Shown: positions 12,416 through 23,960, counted from the stretch's first letter. The stretch: DNA of 41,897 bases from Apostichopus parvimensis (GCA_000934455.1 KN883502.1:1380-43276); one strand, 5' to 3'. The notes: generated from the letters alone by a model not told the origin. Made by a program: numbers and translations.

Positions 12416-12859
12416 CAGTGCTTCTCAATCAGGGGTCCATGTAGACCCCCAGGGGAGAACTGAATAGTCTTCGGGATGAACTGAGAAGAAAGGGGAATGG
12501 GGGGATGGGGGGGAGGGGGGATGGTTCTTAAGAATGGAGGAATCTACTCTGAGAAGCAGACTCTTCCATAGTGCTTGTAATTCAGTGGTCTGAACATTCG
12601 TAGCCTACTGTTATCACTCCATATCCAAGGCTTACAGATAAACATGAATATTTTACTTTGTGTATTGTAGAGTGAATCATAACAGTTAACATGAACATTG
12701 ATTGAATGGTATTGCTAGATGTTACATACAATATGTGATAGAAAGTGGTTGACAAACAATATGGTACCTATTTTGTAAAACTATTTTGGGAGGGGTGAAT
12801 GAGGAAACACTTTTTCACCCAATTGGGGAATCAGAGAGAAAAGTTTGAGAAACGCACTG
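12416..12859. mobile_element. hAT-type MITE with 8-bp target-site duplication (family A, copy 1)
   Basis: 444-bp element. The left end is CAGTGCTTCTCAA and the right end, read in reverse complement, is CAGTGCGTTTCTCAA. It is flanked on both sides by CTCTAGTT (12408-12415 and 12860-12867). CAGTG...TTCTCAA ends with 8-bp duplications are typical of hAT superfamily elements. There is no transposase frame inside, so it is non-autonomous. It sits in the last intron of the CBL-like gene. Confidence 0.9.
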
Positions 12860-13142
12860 CTCTAGTTGATGTCAACTTTTAACGTTATTGTTGGTACAAA
12901 CTATGTTCGGTTGTATTTTACATTCCCATTTTTTTATATTGGCTGTTATGTGCTAGTATTTTCTGGAAAATGTAGAGGTGTTCAGTTGCCAAGGAACTGC
13001 AGGTTGATAATATTTGAAACAAAGCTCGCAAATGTGGCCCTTAAGCTGGCTCTGAGAAGGTCACAATGTTATAAACTAATTTAACCTACCAGTTTCAGGA
13101 TATAATTCCCAAATACCTCTTTCGACTACTTTTACAAAACAG

Positions 13143-13382
13143 CCAAGCGCGACGACTCAACCAAGAAGCCAATCCAGTCAGCCTATAACGAGGAACGGCA
13201 ACGTGCATCCCGATCCCAGTGTGCGGTTGCTGGTGACAGAAGGCTTCCCGGAGGACGAGGTCATCAAAGCGTTGGATATATCTCATCATAGAGTCGCCAA
13301 AGCCAGACGAATATTGCAAGAGATAATGAAGGAGGACTCGGACTGCAGCGAAGATGAGGAGCTGTCGGCCCATGTGGGATGA
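13143..13382 (+). CDS. CBL-like gene, last exon with C-terminal UBA-like domain (copy 1)
   Basis: Acceptor TTTTACAAAACAG; the exon starts on a whole codon and encodes 79 residues before TGA (13380-13382). A Ser/Gln-rich lead is followed by a UBA-like segment from about residue 28 to 63 (VRLLVTEGFPEDEVIKALDI, then HHRVAKARRILQEI), then an acidic tail. The order hydrophobic pair, EGF, acidic-hydrophobic helix, ALxI, VAxAxxILxE matches the CBL/CBL-B UBA helices. In those proteins this domain binds ubiquitin and/or mediates dimerisation. ACK/TNK and UBASH3 proteins also carry UBA domains but lack the nearby YDVP arrangement as far as I can judge. The near-identical copy at 17377-17616 differs by one residue. 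Confidence 0.65.
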   Translation, partial: PSATTQPRSQSSQPITRNGNVHPDPSVRLLVTEGFPEDEVIKALDISHHRVAKARRILQEIMKEDSDCSEDEELSAHVG

Positions 13383-13623
13383 AGGAGATTAACAGAAAGA
13401 GATTAGTTGGATCAAAATAGAGTCTTAGCAATGTGTGGGATACATATAAATATATATAATATACGCTTCTCTTTTTGGCAGAAGTAAAAATAGAAATTGT
13501 TTTATTTTCTTATCTTAACAGACGGTGTAAAACATACATGATGGTTATTGGGTACTGTGGCAGAGAATGGTGTATGTGTTACTGTTATGAAATGATGGTA
13601 TGGGATTACTGTTATGAAATGAT
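13383..13623 (+). other. 3' UTR of the CBL-like gene, truncated by gap (copy 1)
   Basis: Follows the stop codon. It holds an AT-rich stretch (TATATAAT words) and the first two units of the ATGAAATGATGG minisatellite, where the contig breaks. The same region is complete in copy 2. Confidence 0.6.
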
Positions 13624-13673
13624 NNNNNNNNNNNNNNNNNNNNNNNNNNNNNNNNNNNNNNNNNNNNNNNNNN
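13624..13673. other. Assembly gap, 50 N
   Basis: Exactly 50 N, a round number suggesting a placeholder of unknown length. Both flanks carry the same 4.2 kb, so the true gap may be negative (an unrecognised overlap). Confidence 0.97.
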
Positions 13674-14711
13674 CATATGTGATGTCATAGGTGTTAGAAC
13701 CATAGATAATAATACATCATAGGTGATGTCATATGGATGAGATAATACATCATATGTGATGTCATTGGTGTGATTACTATAATGTGGTATTAGGTTCATA
13801 TATTGACAATATATGTGTGAGGTCATTGTGTTGAGTTATTTCATAGACAGACAATACATAATATGTATATATCTCCAGACCTAAAAATTTCTCAAGTTCG
13901 TCTGCTTTGTAGGAAGTCTCCATTGTTTTAAGTTTGTCTTTGTTTCAAGTGACATTCTTTAGGTACTCAAGAATTAACTTTCAGTCGTTCTAGCTTCGTT
14001 AGCAATTAACATGGCGACGTCACTTTCGGTCGTTGAAAGAAAATGGAAAAGAAACTTGTACGTTAGTCAGCAGAAAATATATCTTTGTATGGAATACTTT
14101 CGATATGTTAAGATCATCTTTTGTGGCAATGAAGGGTACATACAAGGAAAGAAAAAAATAAAGAGAACTGCCATTAGTCAGCAATCTAGCTAAGAATTGA
14201 GGTGTGTGAATTAGTATGCCGAGTCAGACATTGTTGGCACGCAAGTGGTTTGTGGTTAGGCCAATTAACCTGTGAACACGGTAATGGAGCTCTCCGGCGT
14301 AACAAAGTTTGTGAAACTGGGTGGTACAGATATGACTGTGTTCTCTGTTAAGTTTGTTCATAGTCAGCAAGCCCCATTGCGTATGTGATGTTATGTGTAC
14401 GTAACTAATGAATATTCAATGGTAATAAATATTGAAAGGTTTGAAGTAATAACGTTATCTTTGTATTTGTGTTCATAGATATATTAGTAGATTGGAGGCC
14501 TATCTGTTGTACTACTTGAATAACTTTGTGTGTGTGATAGCACATCTGGCCTAACGACCAAATGAACGGTCGTGCCTTTTTTTTCCATTATATACCTTTT
14601 TTTCTTCCTTTTTTTTAAACTTTTAATTTTTTTTATGTTTTTTGCTTTGTTCCCTTTTTTGATTTGTGTTTTTTTTATTGTCTGAATTTGGTTTTATCTT
14701 ATCACTCCCAG

Positions 14712-14780
14712 ATCCTGTACATGAAGACATCTATGACAAACCAAAACTACGGCAGCCACTTGTTGACACTCCTCCACTAG
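14712..14780 (+). CDS. CBL-like gene, YDKP exon (copy 2)
   Basis: Same sequence and splice sites as the exon at 10479-10547. If the duplication is an assembly artefact, this is the same exon seen a second time. Confidence 0.6.
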   Translation: MLYMKTSMTNQNYGSHLLTLLH

Positions 14781-15586
14781 GTAAAGCAAAAGATTAACCT
14801 TTTCTGCATAACTTGCCTTCCATTTCCCGGCAAGACACAGATTTCAATTTACGTTAGGCATTCGTCCATAGCTCATCAGGGAGAAGAAAACGAAAACACA
14901 GACTCTACATTTTAAGCAAAATACTAAAAATGTAACAGAAGAAGACTAAAAATTAGGTCATAGACAGTGGAAGTCTCTAAATGTAGCAAGAAAATTATTC
15001 CATTAAAATTTGTGGGACACAAATTAATGATGAGTTATATGAAACATGAAAGGACTCTTCGCTTAGGACCAGACAGGTAGCTGTAAGTTCTACATAGATG
15101 TTGTTATGTTAGAATGAGGAGGAAATGTGTGAATGTTCCTAACCTACCAAAGCAACATTCAAATGTGACATTCAGCATCAAACATATTCATATAATTAGT
15201 AGGTGCGAGGTGTCGGCAATACTGTATATATGTACTAAACATGACAAATGCCAAACTTGTGCGGGAAAATCCCCGTAACATATGCAACTCCCAGCGTAGG
15301 GTGCTTGCCAGTTTAGTGTAGCGTTTTATCTGTATCATCGAAGTGGTGAAATGTACCAACAGTAAAAGATTGAAAAAATTGATTAACAGACTGGTGACTA
15401 ATCTCATATTTAAAACAATGGGCTGAGATATGAAGTTTGAGAGTCGTTACTTATGTAATTAGTTCCCGATAATTGTGCTGTGTAAATATACAGATGATGA
15501 TGATAAATGTTAGTCAAATTTTTTGTTTTTTCCTATTTGTCTGAGATTTTGACTCATTTTTGTTGTGTTTTTTTCTCTCATTTTAG

Positions 15587-15648
15587 CAAACAGTGAAGAT
15601 TGGTATGATGTGCCCCCTCTTCCAAAGAGAATGTCACCTACCTCGGAG
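15587..15648 (+). CDS. CBL-like gene, YDVP/PPLPKR exon (copy 2)
   Basis: Same sequence and splice sites as the exon at 11354-11415. Taken literally, the scaffold would give a transcript with exons 2-4 repeated and a stop codon between them, which argues for an artefact. Confidence 0.6.
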
Positions 15649-16648
15649 GTAAATCATTCATCTCTACTTACTTTGTATTCCATCAGCAATGAATTCATAT
15701 ATTTCTGAGTTCTTGCCTGGTACTAATTCTTCCTCTTAAAATATTCACAATTGGTTCTGGGTTTGTTCTTTGTTTTTGTCTGATGCCATATTCATAAGTT
15801 TATGTACATTAAATTGTGGTTGACTTGCCCATGCGTGATGTGAATGGTCTTTGGTGGTTCGTTAGCTGAGTGTAATGAATGTGTTAATTGTGTTTAATTG
15901 TCTGACTTCCCTTTTCAAACTATTTGTAAAGCAGCTCTTTCCTGGTTTCCCTTTGTCTGCCATTCGTTACTAAGAACCCGTGACGATGCATTCCATTAGC
16001 TGGAATAGTTAATTGTTCTGTTTATTTAGTACAGTAGTACTTGAATTTCAGTAGTTGTAAAACTTGAATTGAATTTGCTTTTTGTGACTTTGTGATTTTG
16101 TGAATAACAGGACATACTTGGTAGGGGGAATCCGGGGGGGGGGGGGGGGGGGGGTTGCAAGTGAAAACTCAGAGGTGGGCGCCCCCTGTCGCTCTAAAAC
16201 GTGTCATGGAGGAGTTATAGCAAGGGGTTGAGAGTCAATTAGGAGGCTTGGGGCAAATATGGAGCAAAGTGGAGGGGAAATGAGATAACAAATAGTAGAT
16301 ATTCTCATTTTCATAATAAACTGAAGAAAATATGGAGAGTGCAAGAAGGGGAACTAGTGATATAATTATCCACAGGCTCGACTTGGCTCTCGGCACCTCT
16401 GGTGATCAACGCTATAATCGAAGGCCTCCGGGTGTTAATGACATATAGGGGATTCACTCAGAGCAGTCAAAGATCTGAGAGGGAGCAGGGAGGGGGGAGT
16501 GAGGGGCATTAGTTTGATCAGTTGCAATCTTAGGTAGGCCCTGACGAACTTGTCAACTAAAGTGCCTTAATCTTGAAATCTTTCCAGAGCGACTATTATG
16601 CTTAGTAATGGAGGGAAGGTGACACCAGGTCTGTTTATTACTCTAGTT

Positions 16649-17093
16649 CAGTGCTTCTCAATCAGGGGTCCATGTGGACCCACAGGGTAGAACTGAATAG
16701 TCTTCGGGATGAACTGAGAAGAAAGGGGAATGGGGGGGGGATGGGGGGAGGGGGATGGTTCTTAAGAATGGAGGAATCTACTCTGAGAAGCAGACTCTTC
16801 CATAGTGCTTGTAATTCAGTGGTCTGAACATTCGTAGCCTACTGTTATCCCTCCATATCCAAGGCTTACAGATAAACATGAACATTTTACTTTGTGTATT
16901 GTAGAGTGAATCGTAACAGTTAACATGAACATTGATTGAATGGTATTGCTAGATGTTACATACAATATGTGATAGAAAGTGGTTGACAAACAATATGGTA
17001 CCTATTTTGTAAAACTATTTTGGGAGGGGTGAATGAGGAAACACTTTTTCACCCAATTGGGGAATCTGAGAGAAAAGTTTGAGAAACGAACTG
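16649..17093. mobile_element. hAT-type MITE family A, copy inside duplication copy 2
   Basis: 445 bp, again flanked by CTCTAGTT (16641-16648 and 17094-17101), in the same intron position as the element at 12416. It was therefore copied with the duplication and is not a separate insertion. The right end has a C-to-A change (GAAACGAACTG), and the internal G-run differs in length. Confidence 0.88.
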
Positions 17094-17376
17094 CTCTAGT
17101 TGATGTCAACTTTTAACGTTATTGTTGGTACAAACTATGTTCGGTTGTATTTTACATTCTCATTTTTTTATATTGGCTGTTATTTGCTAGTATTTTCTGG
17201 AAAATGTAGAGGTGTTCAGTTGCCAAGGAACTGCAGGTTGATAATATTTGAAACAAAGCTCGCAAATGTGGCCCTTAAGCTGGCTCTGAGAAGGTCACAA
17301 TGTTATAAACTAATTTAACCTACCAGTTTCAGGATATAATTCCCAAATACCTCTTTCGACTACTTTTACAAAACAG

Positions 17377-17616
17377 CCAAGCGCGACGACTCAACCAAGA
17401 AGCCAATCCAGTCAGCCTATAACGAGGAACGGCAACGTGCATCCCGATCCCAGTGTGCGGTTGCTGGTGACAGAAGGCTTCCCGGAGGACGAGGTCATCA
17501 AAGCGTTGGATATATCTCATCATAGAGTCGCCAAAGCCAGACGAATATTGCAAGAGATAATGAAGGAGGACTCGGACTGCAGCGGAGATGAGGAGCTGTC
17601 GGCCCATGTGGGATGA
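17377..17616 (+). CDS. CBL-like gene, UBA-like last exon (copy 2)
   Basis: 79 residues ending at TGA 17614-17616. Identical to 13143-13382 except A to G at 17585, which turns the Glu in CSEDEE to Gly in the acidic tail, outside the UBA-like helices. This looks like an allelic difference. Confidence 0.62.
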   Translation, partial: PSATTQPRSQSSQPITRNGNVHPDPSVRLLVTEGFPEDEVIKALDISHHRVAKARRILQEIMKEDSDCSGDEELSAHVG

Positions 17617-17799
17617 AGGAGATTAACAGAAAGAGATTAGTTGGATCAAAATAGAGTCTTAGCAATGTGTGGGATACATATAAATATATATAATATACGC
17701 TTCTCTTTTTGGCAGAAGTAAAAATAGAAATTGTTTTATTTTCTTATCTTAACAGACGGTGTAAAACATACATGATGGTTATTGGGTACTGTGGCAGAG

Positions 17800-18420
17800 A
17801 ATGGTGTATGTGTTACTGTTATGAAATGATGGTATGGGATTACTGTTATGAAATGATGGTATGGGATTACTCCTATGAACGAATGGTATGGGATTACTGT
17901 TATGAAATGATGGTATGGGATTACTGTTATGAAATGATGGAATGGGATTACTGTTACTGTATGAAATGATGGTATGGGATTACTGTTATGAAATGATGGA
18001 ATGGATTACTGTTATGAAATGATGGTATGGGATTACTGTTATGAAATGGTGGTCTGTGTTACTGTTATGAAATGATGGTATAAATTCCTGTTATGACATG
18101 ATGGAATGGATTACTGTTATGAAATGATGGAATGGATTACTGTTATGAAATGATGGAATGGATTACTGTTATGTAATGATGGTATGGATTACTGTTATTA
18201 ATGATGGTATGGATTACTGTTATGACATGATGGAATGGATTACTGTTCTGAAATGATGGAATGGATTACTGTTATGAAATGATAGTATGGATTACTGTTA
18301 TGAAATGATGGTATGGATTATTGTTATGAAATGATGGTATGGATTACTGTGATGAAATGATGGAATGGATCACTGTTATGAAGGATGGTATCGATTACTG
18401 TTACAGACCTAACTATAATG
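17800..18420. repeat. 26-27 bp minisatellite (ATTACTGTTATGAAATGATGG) in the 3' UTR
   Basis: About 23 head-to-tail units of ATTACTGTTATGAAATGATGG plus TATGGG or AATGG. Unit length shifts between 27 and 26 bases, so no reading frame persists. The array begins about 190 bases after the CBL-like stop codon and is the place where the left contig broke. How much of it is transcribed is unknown. Confidence 0.9.
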
Positions 18421-18688
18421 GTTTATTATAATAGTTTATACTACTGTTATGCACAAGGTTATATAACTGTTACAGGTAATGCTATATTTAACTGTTGCAT
18501 TAATAGTTTATTTTACTGTTAAAGGTAATGGTTTATATTACTGTTGAATTTATTTGGTACTGTACAGATAAGGGTAATATCACTGTTAAGGAAATTGCTT
18601 TATCTTACCGTTCCAATAATAGTTTATATTCCTGTTAAAGGTAATGGTTTATGTCACTGTTGCAGATAATGGTAATATTACTGTTGAG
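18421..18688. repeat. Decayed repeat of ACTGTTA...AATGGTTTAT words
   Basis: Irregular repeats of TTACTGTTGCAGGTAATGG-like phrases continue the minisatellite with larger, more diverged units of about 30-60 bases. Confidence 0.6.
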
Positions 18689-18796
18689 GAAATCGTAGTG
18701 AGTTGGAAAATCCAGAACAGTGAAAAAACTTCCAGGATTCGAACCCGGGCCTCCCGCTTTATATGCGGACACCCTAACCACTAGTCTATGGACGCT
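18689..18796 (-). mobile_element. tRNA-derived SINE (minus strand)
   Basis: On the minus strand there is an A-box-like TAGTGGTTAGGG (18783-18772), a 5-bp anticodon stem (TCCGC/GCGGG) with a 7-base loop, and a T-arm CCGGG-TTCGAAT-CCTGG holding a good B box (18745-18735). Apparent anticodon ATA. The acceptor strands do not pair and a unique tail follows, so this is not a functional tRNA but a tRNA-headed SINE. Its tail recurs at 35975-36022. Confidence 0.75.
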
Positions 18797-21700
18797 GATT
18801 GTATGTCCAGACGTTCAAAACCGGTAAGGAAGGTCGTATTTCCACTGTAGGCGTTTGACACCTGTATCGAACAATACTAGTTCTGTTTTGGTGACATATT
18901 TGCCTTACTCTAGAGATCAAACATGATGCTAACCAACTCGAAAATCATTTGTGATTCCTAAAGCCGGATCTCGAAAGAGATACTTCGAACAGACTTTGTT
19001 AACAGATATACATATATATTACTGTTGCAGATAATGCTGTAAACTGTTCCAGATTCCGGTATACATGACTCTAGCAGCTAACGGTACAAATTACCCTTCT
19101 TGTTTCGCAGATAATTTGCATACATTTATATTGTGCAGGAGGCCTTCTTGTAAGAGCATGGTCATATATGCTAAATTCACATTTTTCTTTTCTGCAGAAT
19201 TTTATTTTTAAAAGAATGTATGAGGTTGTTATCTTGAAGAGGCATTTTATGTTATTAACCAAAAGACATTAGATTTACATCTATGCCACCCTTCCTATTA
19301 TCTTTGACCGACGAATATTATTAATCAGACCCCCCACCCCCACCAGTATCTGATATTTTCCTCCCATATCCTTTTTTTTAATCTGTGTTATTTTTTGCTT
19401 GGTTACTTCACCAGTCACCGGACGATGATTATGTATTCGTCTGAGCCATACAAATCAATGAATATTCACAAATAATTCTTTACAAGTTAAAATACAAAAT
19501 GAATAATGAAAAAAACTGGAGATGACGCTATATTTTGCATCGGAGCATACTTATGAATCAGTATGACTACGTGGATGGTAGCATTTTTGTGGTTTAAACA
19601 CCGTTTGTGTTCAAATGGTCCTTATAGTTATGATTTTGTTATATCTGCTGAGAACAAAACTGTTATGTCCAACAAATTCATGCAATGATTAAATGTTTGC
19701 GTTGCAAAACCGCTAAGTTTAGACCTGATTATATTTTAAATCCATGTGAAATTATTTTGGTGGACTTTTGTGATACAGCGGTGTCTTCACATACCGTAAC
19801 CTTTGGTCTGTCCGTGGAATACGATAGGCCTACTGCAGGGTAGCGGGTAAATGATTACACAAACAGTGGCAAATTGCTAGAGGTAGAGATGTATTTTTAA
19901 GTGTAAGAGCTATCTCTCTTCGTATGATATATACCGTCTTTTGATTTGCATCCAACTAGCAAACATAGCCCATAAGCCCACAGGATTTTAGAGAGATGGT
20001 CACAAAACTGGCAGCCTTTCTTAACAAATTATTAGTTCCTTTCCCTGCCCAACCTTGAAATCTTCAACATAGCCCCAGTAAACTTGTGCTGTTTACATTA
20101 AGGGTTGTTTGTTTGTTTACTGTTGTTGATTTCTTATATAGATATCAAATTGAGAAAAGCAACATGCTTTAAAGTTTGTGTTCTACTGATGAGATTGTTA
20201 ATCCTGTTGCTGTTACTCGTTAAAACTCACACCTCATTATAAATGCATGGTTAATTTGAAGAAGCCGAGGAAGTAAGTGGTGGTGGTTTGGGGAGGTCAA
20301 AGAGTTTAAAATTATTTGGCACGTTTCTGTCTAAATGTACCCATTGTTTTGCATTTTAAAAGACTATTAGTCAGCAAGGAAATGAGTCATCAAGGAAATA
20401 AACACTGTACCAAATTTTGTCTGTCTGCCCCGGAGATTTAGATATGTCTATTGCCACTCTATAATAGATAGAATAACAATGAAATATGTCAGTATTGTTA
20501 AGTTCTGATTCTTTTCAAAGAAAAACCGCTCTCCAGAGCTGACGAATAAAGTCTACAAAAGTTTTTGTTAATTTTGTAAGTTGTAGGTTAAGTCTCGGTG
20601 CTAAGAATTATTTGGGTGTTGACATTGGATTATTATATGGTATGGAATCTTATTTGGAAATGTAAATATACTGTCAAACTTTGGGTTGATTCATTCATCC
20701 AATAAAGAAATGAGAACTATCCTAACATTTTGTCATAGGGTGTGGTACTTTCTGTAGCAGCATGCCCAGGAGTTGTCCGTGGAAAGTTTACGAAGTGGGC
20801 AAGAGGGGCGGGAGGATCGCCTAGTAGTTTTGCTTATGACTCGATGTGAGTCTCTGTTGACATATTGTTGACTCGCTCAAGTCATCTCTTGAGAAAAATG
20901 TAGACACATTGATAAACCGTAATATCTACCAACAGAAAAAAAACTCTAGCTATATGTGGGGTAAAATTTGTTAACGTGTAACGTCTTCATTCGTTTAAAT
21001 ATACATGAAGGATTAAGGGTTATTGTCAACGGAGAAAATGCATTGCTATGGAAACATGGAGGAATCAAAAGTTCTTGGGGTTTTTTTGGGGGCGCACAGA
21101 GATTGTCTTAAATATAATTAAATGTTCTCATACCAGAATTGTTGCAGATTTGGTTGGGTGTAATGGTGAGACTCGCAAGAAAATGTGCACGTTAAAAAAT
21201 GCCTACAACTTATTGCCTTGAGAATAATCATATTTATAATTATGATGGTGGATCATGCATATGTTAACATGAAAATTCCTGACGCTGTTTTTGATTCACA
21301 TCACTTGGCTAAGGTTTGACACATTTTTCGAAAATGTTCCATCTCTCGTTAGTTTTCTTTCTAATTAATGTTGCACTCTTTTTGTTTTTTAAACCGTAAA
21401 AAAAGTCTTTCCAGAGGCTTCGCAACCTTGGCTTAAAAGGTGCATTTGATTTAGCCTTCCGATTTGAACACGGAGTAGTGTGAGCTTAATGAAGTTATTT
21501 TGCATGTAGTATGTGCACGCAGCACACGCATGGTACCCTATTGTAGGTCTATGTACCTCAATGGCATAACGCCAGAGTGTTGAGAGGGGGGACGAATCCC
21601 CAGTGCCTCTCTGGGCCCCCGGGCCTAAAACGAGGTGCACGCAACACATCTTGTCCGAAAGTGACAGGCTCAATGCCATCAAGATGTGTGAACCAAACCT

Positions 21701-23960
21701 CATCGGCTAGTGCAGTCTCGCAGGTGCTCACTTTAGGGCCCATCTGCACTTGGTCCCGGGTCCCCAAGTTCATTGTTGTGATGCCTTAAACCCCTCATAT
21801 TGTGATTAAATCCAACATCTTAACATTAGTGGAACAGCCTGATGGTCATCTTGCTCAAACAATGACCTATTGTGTTCACAGCTGATTAGTCATGTGCTCA
21901 CCTATTGACGAGAGAGTGAGAGAAAGAGAGGTGGAGAGAGTAGCATAGCCTTATAATACCCCTCCCCCTCCCTCCCCCATCACTGCTGTCATTATTAATG
22001 TTTGCCTTTCAGGAGTATTGTTAGATTTTGTTATGCTCTTAAGTTGAATAGATAGTAATGGGATATAATAGAAACTATTACGACATTCACTCACAATCGA
22101 AACGTCCAGTCTGTTAGACCGTTGTTCACACGAAATGTTCATGTCATCCCTTAACTAGGATGGAAAAAGAAAATGCGTGGATGACAACGTTTTCTCTCTG
22201 TATGAAAACAACAGATTTTAAGCTTTGTCCTTGTGTGGTTCTGTGATCATTGTTGCTCTATTTTGTACTCCCCCCCCCCACCCCTCTTCTTCTTTGTAAG
22301 TCAACGCAAGGTGCCCTTTTTTAACATATTAAATATATATCATTCTCAAAGTATCGCCACCAAATGGTCAATCTTTAGCAGACCCTAACCCAATTTCGTT
22401 TTTTGTTAGATGCACATTATCACTGCAACATTTGTTGGTTTGGCTGTTAAATGAGTGTGGCTCTTTCAACATTTTGAAAGCAGTCAACATTTTTTTTGTA
22501 TTTTGCAAAAGGAATTGTATTGCTTTAGTTTGTTATGTATTTTTACCAAATTGTCAGTACTTTTTGCCCTTTCATTTTTGTTATTTTTTATGCAGAGTAT
22601 GTGAACCTTTGGGGGTCACGTTTCTCGTTTGAAGCTAAATGCGTTTGTTTACTTGTATATTTTTGTTACAGAAATTATTTCGCTTGAATTATGAACTGTA
22701 TTATAAACAAAAGGTAAATTAGGAGTTTTGTTTTGTATTTTGATCAGCTGCTTAAACATATTTCATGGATCAGTGAGTTCTACCCTATAAGCAACATTAA
22801 ACCATTACATTAATTTTCATAATCTAACACGATTTATAAAAGATGGAGTAAAAATGATAGATGTTACATCAACAAAAAAAGAGAGAAAATAATGTCATAT
22901 GTAAAGGGCATCCATAGAGTTCCCAAAATTAACATTCTGAAAATTGCCAAAAGTTTTGCAAAAGTTGTCTCCTCGGAGAGCCAGACCTTCAAAACGATTC
23001 GTACATACTGACGAGTATTTAAGTCAGACAATGAAATGGTCTTAGATACGAAAAGTGATTTTGGAAGGTGGAAGTCATTTAAAAATGTTTGAATGTAAGG
23101 GACCATTTATTATATTATCACTTTGTAGTGTATTTGAGCCAGTTCTTGATGACCTTTAAGAGAAAAGCGGTGAGGAAGAAGATATGGCTGAAAGGTTTCT
23201 GGTTCAATTTACAGTCATGTTTTTGAAAGAGATTGTGAGGTCACCCTATGTAAAAATTCACAAAATTTGCATACTCATACATATTCATGCATTGGATTAA
23301 TCATCAGCCAGAAATAATTCAGGAATGCCATTAAATGCATGACTTATCACTACATAAATTAAAATAGTGTATCAAAGTAAAAAAAAAGTTAAGTTTGTAA
23401 TCAGTTGAAAATATATTTATGAACAATTAGCAAGCTCATGTTGCAGGAGTGGAGCCGTTCCTGGTAGAGACCGTATCATTTAAAGGATATTACGATGGCC
23501 CACACTTTTCTGCTTTAGCAGATGTCAAACACATCCAATGAGCATGACGTATTGTGAAGATACCATTTATTTTTTAATTTTGGTGGATGTTCATGAAGGT
23601 ATCTGGCAACACCACAGTGAGTGTAATCACCGTGGTAATCCAGTTGCAATTTTTTTCATCCTCTAAGGAGGTACAAGCTTGACATTATAAGAAGGGCAAG
23701 TTACTTGCTGTCAGTACAGAGAGGAAGGAAATGTAAACTGAAATTCAATAAACCAGAGTTGAAAATAGTCTCTTGTTTATATTGTACAAATTATATCTCC
23801 TCACAGAAAAATAATATTCTAACAGAAAATGTGGCATTTTGGAAGGGGAAAAAAATCTATAATTCAAGAGTACACTGAGATTTGGGCAAATATTCCAGTT
23901 AAGTTTCAGACTTAGAAAAAGGCAAATCGACAACAATGTTTCGTAGAAGTAATTAATCAT
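18797..23960. other. Intergenic stretch without recognisable gene
   Basis: AT-rich DNA with scattered short homopolymers. An AATAAA at 20701 is followed about 40 bases later by GTGTGG and could be a polyadenylation site for the upstream gene, but it is 3 kb past the stop codon. Apart from the GC-rich patch at 21540-21790 I see nothing that looks coding. Confidence 0.5.
21540..21790 (-). other. GC-rich island with unrecognised open frame
   Basis: About 250 bases distinctly richer in G+C than the surroundings. A 71-codon minus-strand frame (21773-21558) has a varied, protein-like composition (DGIEPVTFGQDVLRAPRFRP). I cannot match it to a family. It has no clear splice sites and could equally be a decayed transposon or pseudogene fragment. 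Confidence 0.3.

Larger units (their letters stand above)
9441..13623. repeat. Large near-identical duplication, copy 1 (left of gap)
   Basis: These 4183 bases recur at 13674-17857 with a constant offset of 4233, becoming 4234 after a small indel. By eye I noted roughly fifteen differences, most of them beyond 12300. The copy ends at a 50-N gap inside a minisatellite. It contains the last three exons of the CBL-like gene. Confidence 0.97.
13674..17857. repeat. Large near-identical duplication, copy 2 (right of gap)
   Basis: Starts immediately after the gap at the base corresponding to 9441 and matches copy 1 to its last base, then continues through the minisatellite into new sequence. Most differences from copy 1 lie in the 3' third, including the hAT MITE and its G-rich tract. 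Confidence 0.97.

Noticed and set aside
13475..13826. Open frames crossing the 50-N gap
   Set aside because: They span unknown sequence, and the rest is minisatellite or AT-rich DNA.
18729..18796. Functional tRNA gene (apparent anticodon ATA)
   Set aside because: The acceptor strands do not pair, the D-stem is short, and a long repeated tail follows. A SINE head explains it better.
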